Translations under genes and position numbers: made by a program
Shown: piece by piece, positions 25,333 to 32,491 of the stretch
How positions within the stretch are numbered: position 1 is the first letter of the stretch
Layout of the letters: the number at the start of each line of letters is the position of its first letter
The notes under the pieces: generated by a model
Seen by the model: only the letters and a program-made list of their open reading frames with translations
What the model was told of the DNA's origin: nothing
The model's database searches: none
Assembly (NCBI GenBank): GCA_021845465.1
Contig: JAKBRL010000006.1
Coordinates: 1 to 41,844, forward strand
Source of the DNA: Microcaldota archaeon
GTDB lineage: Archaea; Micrarchaeota; Micrarchaeia; Micrarchaeales; CABMGC01
DNA length: 41,844 nucleotides
Direction: 5' to 3'

Positions 25333-26244
25333 ATGTTTGTAAAAAAGCCCCATCGCGGGGCAGAAGAGCGGACAACATACGGAGGGACAACAACGCTTCA
25401 ACGTGAAGGAGTAACCGACTACTCAAATCTAAAACGAACCGAAGAAAATGTAGAAAAAAAGAAAGATTTTTCTACGAACGGCTTCTTATCTTCCGTAACC
25501 GTATTGGCATTGCTTCTGGGATACATAGGCTATACCTCGTACACTCCACAGGAAAAGCCTGCCGATCCACTAACTAAGGATTCCTTATACTATAACCAGC
25601 TATATACTATGTATCGCAGCGATACAAATCATGTTGAGGCTACAATAACCGCTGTTCCATCCAAAAACAACAATACTATAGAATATCTCAATCTTGTAAA
25701 CGGAGCAACCACAAGTATGTGGTATCAGTTCGGAGTAAGCTATCTTCCAGAGAGACATGAATTCAGGCTTGTCTATAATGTATGGAAAGGCAACAGGAAG
25801 ATGCTTTCATCAGATAATGACTCTGAGATTGTCCTGAAAAAAGGGATAAGAAAAGGCGATATCATTTCGTTGTCACTAAGCGTTGAGGTAAATAACATCT
25901 CAATGGAGGCTAAAGATCTTCGCACTGGTGAAATAGCAAAAACATTATTCCCATCACTCGAACATACCTTCAAAGGCGGAGTAGTTGGAAATGGAGCATT
26001 CACCGGCATAATGAGTGAAGAGATATCAAAATTTCCAATTGCAACACAACCATACCAGGATTACCTGCTTGAAAAAGGAAGCGGCATGTCAATGGAAATG
26101 AGAAGGCTCAACATCAGGCTTGTCCCAGTAGAAATAAGCGAAAATGGGAAAAATGTATCCGGATATAGGATAATACCTCTTGTGAATTCCGGGATAAATG
26201 ATGAATATCTGACAGAAAAGGAATTTGTTACAGGAAGCAGGTAG
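25333..26244 (+). CDS. Membrane-anchored concanavalin-like protein, second eqolisin-type homologue
   Basis: A 50-residue charged cytoplasmic N-terminus precedes one membrane helix (about 53-71) with no clear cleavage site, so the protein is probably anchored. The external beta-rich domain carries TTSMWYQFGVSYLPERHEF, RLVYNVWKGN, RKGDIISLSLSVEV and AFTGIMSEEISKF. These are the same ordered motifs as in the gene at 20736-21653 (W-x-Q-x-G ... GD ... TGI-x-x-E). As there, the Gln/Glu pair resembles eqolisin catalytic residues, but enzymatic activity is only a hypothesis. It is the only plus-strand gene in this 8-kb group. Confidence 0.6.
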   Translation: MFVKKPHRGAEERTTYGGTTTLQREGVTDYSNLKRTEENVEKKKDFSTNGFLSSVTVLALLLGYIGYTSYTPQEKPADPLTKDSLYYNQLYTMYRSDTNHVEATITAVPSKNNNTIEYLNLVNGATTSMWYQFGVSYLPERHEFRLVYNVWKGNRKMLSSDNDSEIVLKKGIRKGDIISLSLSVEVNNISMEAKDLRTGEIAKTLFPSLEHTFKGGVVGNGAFTGIMSEEISKFPIATQPYQDYLLEKGSGMSMEMRRLNIRLVPVEISENGKNVSGYRIIPLVNSGINDEYLTEKEFVTGSR

Positions 26245-26334
26245 TTACTTTCTTCCCAGTTTTCAACAAATAATCTGTCTTCCAGTTCTGATTCAGAACA
26301 AAATCAGCAAACAGCCATAAACTTAGTACAGATG

Positions 26335-27492
26335 CTATCTCCTAATTTTTACAGATTCTGCGGCTATAGTGGAAATTACCTCTACTTTATTGGGCGATAT
26401 CTGGTTAACCTGGACTCCGGTTATTCCTTCAGCTGTTGAATTATCCGTAGTATCTCCAAGCTTCAATGGGACAAGTTCCCTATTTCCACTTACTGCATAC
26501 ATGCTAAATTCAGCATCAAAACGCTTGGCGACAAAATAACTGCCGTTTCCTAATCCGCCTGTTACCATGGCTGCATTGCTATTCTTACTGAATTCTATAT
26601 TCACATCCTTTATGTTTTTATCATAATATCTTGCAGAGACAATTATTTTCTGATTTTTCCAGTCTACTCTGCCATTCCTAATCGGAACATCCTTAAAATC
26701 TATTTCAACTACTCCACTATTAACTCTTCTGACATAGATATCCAAGGCCATCTTCAATGGAAATTCGGTGGCTTCTGTCCCTCCATTGTAAACCAGACAA
26801 TTCGTATGTGGTTCACTGACAAATTTTACACCGTTTTCTGCGTCTGCTGTAATCTCCCCTTCCTCCATTTCTTCTGCTCCTCTGACATTCTTAAGCCTTT
26901 TATAATACGATTTCATATTTTCAGGTATCTCCTTATACTCAATTACCTTTCCTACCTTAAATATGTCGACTCCTTTCAGGGTTTCCCATCTCTCTTCTCC
27001 CTTATCTATAAATAACCTGCTATTCTGCAGCCATAGATATTGCTCCCTTTTATTATTTCCTATTTCTATATGTGCAAAAAGATTCAGTTGTAAGGAGAAC
27101 CCATTTGATGTTAATGATTTTTTGTCATACTTATCATAAGAAATCCCTTTGGGATAACTCTTTATCTCTGCGATTGCCAGTACTTCTCCAGCAGGTCTCC
27201 CTTCTGTTATGACTATCCCTGCAGAATTCTTCATATCTATCTGTTTTGCCGAATCAGCCTTTCCATTATCATCGGCATTCGCCTGTGGCATGTTGCTTAA
27301 AAAGCCAAAACCAAAAAGGAGCGCGGCTCTGAATATTTTAGCAATGCCATGTGTCCTTTTTTTATTACTCTCATCTTTTCTTATCTGTGTTGAAATTTCA
27401 CTGATATCTGGTAGATTGTAGGTAAAACCCAACCTATTCTGGTAAGAAGTATAGGCCGCTCCGCTTACTCCTCCATAAATCTGTTTTATCAT
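26335..27492 (-). CDS. Thermopsin-like secreted protein, copy 1
   Basis: A 50-residue N-terminal extension precedes a signal-like segment (about 52-70) ending in QANADD. The mature part has the thermopsin (peptidase A5) layout: SAGIVITEG, then EVLAIAEIKSYPKG, then NGFSLQLNLFAHIE and YLWLQNSRLF. Late blocks are FPLKMALDIYV, AAMVTGGLGNGSYFVAKRFD and AEFSMYAV, then TTDNSTAEGITGVQV. Thermopsins are archaeal acid proteases active outside the cell. Their catalytic residues are not firmly known, and the late D-T-G-E segment of the family is here D-N-S-T-A-E, so activity is uncertain. It is a tandem paralogue of the next gene. Confidence 0.75.
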   Translation of the reverse strand: MIKQIYGGVSGAAYTSYQNRLGFTYNLPDISEISTQIRKDESNKKRTHGIAKIFRAALLFGFGFLSNMPQANADDNGKADSAKQIDMKNSAGIVITEGRPAGEVLAIAEIKSYPKGISYDKYDKKSLTSNGFSLQLNLFAHIEIGNNKREQYLWLQNSRLFIDKGEERWETLKGVDIFKVGKVIEYKEIPENMKSYYKRLKNVRGAEEMEEGEITADAENGVKFVSEPHTNCLVYNGGTEATEFPLKMALDIYVRRVNSGVVEIDFKDVPIRNGRVDWKNQKIIVSARYYDKNIKDVNIEFSKNSNAAMVTGGLGNGSYFVAKRFDAEFSMYAVSGNRELVPLKLGDTTDNSTAEGITGVQVNQISPNKVEVISTIAAESVKIRR

Positions 27493-27576
27493 AAACTCTT
27501 CAATACAACCTGCTTTTTCAGATTATTAAACCTTCATCAGTGCAAAATCTTCCTACTGTTTTCCATACTTCAAAAA

Positions 27577-28692
27577 CTAATTATTATGGGTAGCTGTTAT
27601 CCTTACTTTATCTGTAGATATCTCCTGCACATTAACACCTGCAATTCCTTCTCCTGTAGTGGGATCTGTGGTACCGCTTATCTTCAGCGGAGTCAAAATC
27701 TTATTCCGATTTACGGCATACATGCTAAATTCAGCATCAAATTTATCTGCAACAAAATGTCCTGAGCCTCCTTCTCCAGCAACAACCATTGCAGCATCTG
27801 TATCATTTCCAAACACAATGTTTACCTTTCCTATATCTTTTTCATGATACCTTACCGAGTCTATTCTTGTTTCATTCTGCCATTCCAATATTCCGTTTTC
27901 GATAGGCAAGCTGTTATAATCTACCTCTACCGTATAAGCGTCAATCTTCATTACCTTTATATCCAAGGCAATATGAATGGGGAAGGAGGCTTTCTCGAGC
28001 TTTCCACGATAATTGTATGTGCCTCCAAGCCCAGAACCTATATCTTCAAGAACAGTACCCTTTCCTCCTTCTATCTGGTTCTTCTTTATTTTTTCTGCTT
28101 GAAGATAAGGCTTAATTCCAGAATCCAGTGCGGATTCTGGTTCATTGCCTTCGGGGCTAATTTTTGTGAACCTAAATATCTCACTTGCAGCTCCACTCTT
28201 CCATTTTCCTGCAACTTCTTCTTCAAAGTATCTTACGTTCTGCAGCCAGAGATACTTCTCCTCTCTTCCTTCTCCTATCTTTGCAAACAGGTTCAACTGG
28301 AGGGAAAAACCATTTTTAACTTTGCTGCCATCAAACCCATATGACCTTCCTTCCGGTGCCTGATTTATGTTGATAATCGATAAAACCTCATCTGTCTCTT
28401 CCCCTCTAGTAACAGCTATCCCTGCCGAATTCTTAAAATCCAAAGATTCATCAGAGGCCTTTGCAATGTTTCCCGACATCACAAAATTTAAGTTTACAAG
28501 TATAGCCATCCCAACATTTATGATTCTGTTTCTTGTTTTTCTTCTCTCTTCATGCTGATCTTTTGAAACATGATCCCTACTTTTTCCTACCCTCTCTGCT
28601 ATCTCTTCCAAATATTTTTCAAAATCAGCATTAAAGATTATTTTTTCTTCCCTGCCACGTTTTTCTGCATCCGCAGGCTTTTCCTTTATCAT
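27577..28692 (-). CDS. Thermopsin-like secreted protein, copy 2
   Basis: This protein is closely related to the adjacent gene: SAGIAVTRG, EVLSIININQAPEG, NGFSLQLNLFAKIGEG, YLWLQNVRYF, FPIHIALDIKV, MVVAGEGGSGHFVADKFDAE and TTDPTTGEGIAGVNV. The late TTGE is closer to the thermopsin consensus than in copy 1. A charged N-terminal extension of about 55 residues precedes a signal-like segment ending IAKASDE. A short block (TACATGCTAAATTCAGCATC on the plus strand) is identical in both genes, which suggests recent duplication or gene conversion. It is expected to act outside the cell as an acid peptidase or peptidase-like binding protein. Confidence 0.78.
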   Translation of the reverse strand: MIKEKPADAEKRGREEKIIFNADFEKYLEEIAERVGKSRDHVSKDQHEERRKTRNRIINVGMAILVNLNFVMSGNIAKASDESLDFKNSAGIAVTRGEETDEVLSIININQAPEGRSYGFDGSKVKNGFSLQLNLFAKIGEGREEKYLWLQNVRYFEEEVAGKWKSGAASEIFRFTKISPEGNEPESALDSGIKPYLQAEKIKKNQIEGGKGTVLEDIGSGLGGTYNYRGKLEKASFPIHIALDIKVMKIDAYTVEVDYNSLPIENGILEWQNETRIDSVRYHEKDIGKVNIVFGNDTDAAMVVAGEGGSGHFVADKFDAEFSMYAVNRNKILTPLKISGTTDPTTGEGIAGVNVQEISTDKVRITATHNN

Positions 28693-29004
28693 TAGTTCAT
28701 CTTCGTATTACTAATTGTTGCAGTCATTTAATAATCTTCTTAATAATCTAAAATATGGAATTAACATCTACCTTCTAACATCTCGTCAAAATCAAATCCC
28801 TCAAATATCTCATATTAAATCAACAGCTTCAGGTAAGAACAATCAATCTCCGAACAGGAACCTTCATACTAAATAATTTTAGGAGACAAAGATATAATAG
28901 AAAACCTCAAAATGTTGTAAAACACTAAGTTATTTAATTTGTCAACTTCCTAAATAATCAATCAAAAAACACATTGAAAGCTCCCAACTTTCATCTTGTA
29001 GAGG
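28693..29004. other. AT-rich divergent intergenic region
   Basis: No gene is visible. Promoter-like elements are TTATTAAATG on the minus strand (about 28723-28733, about 35 bp before thermopsin-like copy 2) and TTATTTAATTT on the plus strand (about 28928-28938, ahead of the hydrolase). A weak stem GAAAG/CTTTC lies just upstream of the hydrolase start. Confidence 0.5.
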
Positions 29005-29997
29005 ATGTTACATTTTGAACTTCAGAATCCAAAAGATACGATACGCATGTCAGAATCAAAATTTATCGAAGGCAAGCTCATTGAGTTCAAAGCAAAAGAC
29101 GGCTCAACACTTAATGGTTTCCTCACAGGCCCAACAAAATCAAAAAAATGCATCATATACGTGCACGGTATGACAGGAAATTTTTATGGCAGCAATCTAC
29201 AGTTTCATATAGCAAAGGAAATATCTTCTTCCGGATACTCTCTCTTCGCAATCAATACAAGAGGCCATGATGCAGTCGCAGTAATAAAGAGAATAAAGGG
29301 ATCTTCACGCGATAGATTCGTTGCAGGCACTGATTTGGAAAAATTTGAAGATTCACTCTTGGACATAGACGCTGCTATAATGGCAATGAAAAATCTAAAA
29401 TTCTCAGAGATAATTCTGGCAGGTCACAGCACAGGATGCCAGAAGGTTGCATACTATCAATACAAAAAAAAGTCTAAAGAAGTGAAAGGCATTATTCTCC
29501 TTGCACCTGCCGACGATTACGCAATACAGAAAAAGGTGCTGGGAAAGAGATTCGATCAAACGGTTGCCTTCTCAAGAAAGATGGCGAAAGACGGCAGAGG
29601 AAATGAACCCAACCCCAAAATCCCTTCGCACTTCTCACCAAACAGATTCCTTTCCCTGACGGATCCAAGGCGCCCAGAGTCAAGAATCTTCAATTATGAT
29701 GGGGATCTCAAAGAATTTTCAAACATAAATATTCCCATATGTGCTGTATTCGGAAACAAGGAGGAATATGCAGTTAAACCTGTGCTACAGTATCTCAAAA
29801 TTCTGAAATCAAAAACTTCATCAATGAGCTTCACAGGCGTAATAGTCGACGGAGCAGGACATTCGTTCAGAAGGCAGGAAACAATGCTCTCCGTCTTCAT
29901 AAAAATATGGCTAGAAAATAAAAACAAGAAGATTCAGACTTATGAAATATTGGAGCTCAATAGGAAATTTCCTTTAACAATGCTTGGGTATTCTTGA
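29005..29997 (+). CDS. Alpha/beta hydrolase
   Basis: This is a serine hydrolase of the alpha/beta fold. The oxyanion strand IIYVHGMTGNFYGSN leads to FAINTRGHD. The nucleophile elbow is LAGHSTGCQKVAYY (Ser in GHSTG). VFGNKEEYAVKP probably carries the acid, and the C-terminal GAGHSFRRQE holds the catalytic His. The substrate is unknown; family members include esterases and acyl-hydrolases. The ATG at 29005 has GAGG just before it; an in-frame ATG at 29047 is an alternative. Its last 22 codons lie in a 73-bp sequence repeated about 900 bp downstream. Confidence 0.85.
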   Translation: MLHFELQNPKDTIRMSESKFIEGKLIEFKAKDGSTLNGFLTGPTKSKKCIIYVHGMTGNFYGSNLQFHIAKEISSSGYSLFAINTRGHDAVAVIKRIKGSSRDRFVAGTDLEKFEDSLLDIDAAIMAMKNLKFSEIILAGHSTGCQKVAYYQYKKKSKEVKGIILLAPADDYAIQKKVLGKRFDQTVAFSRKMAKDGRGNEPNPKIPSHFSPNRFLSLTDPRRPESRIFNYDGDLKEFSNINIPICAVFGNKEEYAVKPVLQYLKILKSKTSSMSFTGVIVDGAGHSFRRQETMLSVFIKIWLENKNKKIQTYEILELNRKFPLTMLGYS

Positions 29998-30002
29998 AGA
30001 TG
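29930..30002 (+). repeat. 73-bp direct repeat, copy 1
   Basis: This segment matches 30832-30904 at 69 of 73 positions with no gaps. It covers the 3' end of the hydrolase gene. On the minus strand it also keeps the final codons of the HAD gene (NTQALLKEISY then stop), so it is a duplicated copy of both gene ends. Confidence 0.95.
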
Positions 30003-30250
30003 AGGGAATTTGTCTTACTAAACTCCCAGTAACTAAAATCTCTTGAATTTCTGGAAACTGGTAGGATGCTTCCCGAACAATACTGCTAAAAACATCAAAC
30101 CCACTTTTAGTGAATATTGATTGTAACATAGATTTTTCAAACTCTAGCTTTCTTACAGTCTCTCAGCCTTCGCTTCTAACACTTCTTCTAAGTGCATTCT
30201 TATCATTCGGATCTTTGGTATTTGCTCTAATCCTTTTATCACTTTCAGCC
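29974..30250 (-). pseudogene. Decayed reading frame inside the repeat-bracketed segment
   Basis: On the minus strand, directly after the NUDIX stop, one frame reads as protein-like sequence: NALRRSVRSEG, then TGA at 30163-30165. It then continues in the same frame as TVRKLEFEKSMLQSIFTKSG and FDVFSSIVREASYQFPEIQE, then ILVTGSLVRQ. It runs into the repeat and stops at 29974. The family is not recognised. The single in-frame stop and lack of a start suggest a remnant carried with the NUDIX gene. Confidence 0.4.
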
Positions 30251-30262
30251 GAACTAAGTTAG

Positions 30263-30685
30263 TTAATTGTCCTTTGACTGTTTCTGCAAGAACCTATATG
30301 CTTTTGTTACCGCATCCTGACCTCCTTTGAATCGCAATAGTTTCTTTGCCTTTTCCAAGTCAGCCCATTGGTATGTAGTATGCTCTGGGGAAAGAACAGG
30401 CTCGGCATCACATATAGCCAAGAACAGTATGATCTTACGATGAATCTTTTCAGGGTTTATATAAGTGTTTACATTGCGAAAACCTTCAATGAGTTTCAGG
30501 CCATTCGCACTTATTCCAGTTTCTTCGGCTAGTTCTCGTATAGCGGTTGCGATTTCATTATCGTCATTAGGTTTGACATGACCTTTCGGAAAATCCCACA
30601 CGCCATCAACAGTCTTTCGCATAACTAAAAATTTGTTTTTGCTGTTGACAAGAATAAATCCAATAGAGATATCATAATCTTTCAT
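30263..30685 (-). CDS. NUDIX hydrolase (Ap4A-hydrolase-like)
   Basis: The NUDIX box is seen as GHVKPNDDNEIATAIRELAE followed by ETGI, preceded by VWDFPK and followed by GFRNVNTY. This resembles diadenosine-tetraphosphate hydrolase types, which cleave nucleoside diphosphate derivatives with Mg2+. The box is slightly off consensus: Asp replaces the first Glu, and there is one extra residue before the REL motif. The metal-binding RExxEE core is intact. The ATG at 30685 follows AAAGGAG, a strong ribosome binding site. An ATG at 30748, about 26 bp after a TATA-like AATATAAG, could start a longer leaderless form. The gene lies inside the segment bracketed by 73-bp repeats, so it is probably an insertion. 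Confidence 0.85.
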   Translation of the reverse strand: MKDYDISIGFILVNSKNKFLVMRKTVDGVWDFPKGHVKPNDDNEIATAIRELAEETGISANGLKLIEGFRNVNTYINPEKIHRKIILFLAICDAEPVLSPEHTTYQWADLEKAKKLLRFKGGQDAVTKAYRFLQKQSKDN

Positions 30686-30831
30686 ATCAGCTCCTTTGTA
30701 GTTCTTATCATCATTCTGATGTCTGGCTTGTACCTCCAATATACGCATTGAAAAAGGCGTCCAAAGTTCTTATATTCTGCTGTAATCGTGATGGTCTATT
30801 GCGTAGTATGAGTAAGTCCGTATGTAGTAGC

Positions 30832-30904
30832 AGATGCAGACCTATGAAATATTGGAGCTCAATAAGAAATTTCCTTTAACAATGCTTGGGTATTCCTGAA
30901 GATG
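30832..30904 (+). repeat. 73-bp direct repeat, copy 2
   Basis: This is the second copy of the sequence at 29930-30002, offset by 902 bp. It covers the 3' end of the HAD phosphatase gene on the minus strand. On the plus strand it keeps the last codons of the hydrolase (YEILELNKKFPLTMLGYS then stop). Confidence 0.95.
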
Positions 30905-31485
30905 TATTCAGGCTCTGCCTCTTTGAGCTTCTCGTAAGGGGAGAGCCCATCTCCAAGGCCGCAGGAGTCCATGCCTGCAAATTTCGCAGTGAATATATCG
31001 GAAGGCATGTCTCCTACATAAAGGCATTTTTTAACATCTTTCTTGTACTTCTTTGCTATCAACATGAGGCCGGAAGGATCCGGCTTGTAGCTGTCTATGC
31101 TGCTTGCGCTGAGTATGAAATCAACATGGTCCAGTACCCCAAGCATCTTGGCCTCAAGCATCAGCCTGTAATTCTGCGAGTCGCTGAATATGGCTATCTT
31201 CTTGCCCTGGCGCCTGAGTTCCTTCAGTATCTCCATCGAATGCGGCTTCAGCTTAGGCATGGCAAACCGCGAATAGAAATCGTACAACCTGGAATACAGG
31301 CTGTCCCTCTCTTCAATGCTCTTCATCTCCAGCCCAGCCCTGGCTATGTAATCCTTCCTATGCTTCATCATATGACTCTTTCTATACCTTATTCTGAGAA
31401 GGTTGGATATCCTGACTATGAGCATCGAAGTGCTCAACGTCCCGTCCCAGTCAAATATGAAGAGTTCGTAATCCTTGATTGACAT
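30859..31485 (-). CDS. HAD-superfamily phosphatase
   Basis: The four HAD motifs are present: FIFDWDGTLS (motif I, nucleophile Asp), IAIFSDSQN (motif II), SYKPDPSG with its Lys (motif III) and LYVGDMPSDIFTAKFAG (motif IV). A helical cap lies between motifs I and II. It resembles phosphoglycolate phosphatase-type enzymes; the substrate is unknown. The ATG at 31485 places motif I at the expected N-terminus, giving 208 residues. It is divergent from the nuclease gene, and its C-terminal codons lie within repeat copy 2. Confidence 0.9.
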   Translation of the reverse strand: MSIKDYELFIFDWDGTLSTSMLIVRISNLLRIRYRKSHMMKHRKDYIARAGLEMKSIEERDSLYSRLYDFYSRFAMPKLKPHSMEILKELRRQGKKIAIFSDSQNYRLMLEAKMLGVLDHVDFILSASSIDSYKPDPSGLMLIAKKYKKDVKKCLYVGDMPSDIFTAKFAGMDSCGLGDGLSPYEKLKEAEPEYIFRNTQALLKEISY

Positions 31486-31600
31486 AATATTATTAACCTT
31501 GGCTAACCATAAAAATACATATGATGACATAGGTGATCGCTGAGCTTTTTGCGATGAAGACAGGTAGGCGGTCTGAAAAAATGTCAATGCAGAACTGGTA

Positions 31601-32491
31601 ATGGTTATGGGAATAAGGCAGAGTGCTCTCCAACGGCTTAGAAAGAACAGCATAAGCGCTAAGGATATAGCAAGCCAGGCTTGGTGCGAGAAGCAGATGG
31701 AGCTATACATAAGCACTCCCATGCCTGAAACATTCGCTATGAAAAAAGGGAGCGATTTCCACGAAACGCAGAAATCAGAGGTATTTATACCATTGACAGT
31801 GCCTCCGGTAACATGGCCGGACAGGTTCTACAAATCCGCATATGAAAACTACACATCACTATCATCCCTTGTAGAAAAAGGAGTCTGCAGGGAGCTTAAA
31901 GTCTACGGCTCAATAAACGGCTTTAAGATATCCGGGCAGGTAGACGAGTTGAGGCTTGAGGCAGGCAAAGTCGTTGTGGTGGAAGATAAAACGGTAGGAA
32001 ACATTGCGAACATAACCGAAGCAAGGCTTCGTCCTGACAAGATTCAGGCATCGCTTTACAGGAAGCTTATCTCAGACATAAGAAAGAAAAGCTACACTAT
32101 GGCAAACTTCAGCAGCGCATATTCTATAGACAATATGTCTCTTTCAAAGGAATTTCTCCAAGGACTTGGAAGCATAGGCATCAAGGAGGAGCTCCAATCA
32201 CCAAAAGCCATATATCAAAAGATGTTTGAGGCGATGCTAAGCATTCCCGAAATCAGCGAGAACCTGGAATTGAGGTATTTCGACAATAAGACCGGAGAGC
32301 TCCTCTCAAATATAAAGATAACTTATGATGAAACAATGCTCTCTAATTGGCTGCAAAAGTCAATGGCATACTGGAGCGGCGAGCGTGATGCCGAGCCTGT
32401 TCCGGAAAGCGAGAACTGGAAATGCAGGAGATGCAGGTTCTTTGGAAAAGAATGCACGGTATGGAGCGGAAAAATAGGAAATGTGATGTAA
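31601..32491 (+). CDS. Fe-S PD-(D/E)XK nuclease (Cas4/Exo V-like)
   Basis: This is a RecB-type nuclease. ISGQVDELRLE supplies the catalytic Asp and VVVEDKT the E-x-K pair, and DKIQASLYRKL is the helical QxxxY motif. One cysteine near the N-terminus (about residue 29, AWCEKQ) and three at the end (C275, C278, C285 in WKCRRCRFFGKEC) are the four ligands of the 4Fe-4S cluster typical of Cas4, AddB and Exo V proteins. No CRISPR array or cas genes are nearby, so a DNA-repair role is likelier than adaptation. Its stop codon overlaps the alaS start by one base (TAATG). Confidence 0.85.
   Translation: MVMGIRQSALQRLRKNSISAKDIASQAWCEKQMELYISTPMPETFAMKKGSDFHETQKSEVFIPLTVPPVTWPDRFYKSAYENYTSLSSLVEKGVCRELKVYGSINGFKISGQVDELRLEAGKVVVVEDKTVGNIANITEARLRPDKIQASLYRKLISDIRKKSYTMANFSSAYSIDNMSLSKEFLQGLGSIGIKEELQSPKAIYQKMFEAMLSIPEISENLELRYFDNKTGELLSNIKITYDETMLSNWLQKSMAYWSGERDAEPVPESENWKCRRCRFFGKECTVWSGKIGNVM

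Noticed and set aside
31486..31722. N-terminal extension of the HAD phosphatase
   Set aside because: It overlaps the divergent nuclease gene, is hydrophobic in an unlikely way, and motif I already sits properly after the ATG at 31485.
31601..32491. Cas4-like nuclease as part of a CRISPR system
   Set aside because: No repeat-spacer array or cas1/cas2 is in the window; the gene is joined to alaS, so a general DNA-repair nuclease is more likely.
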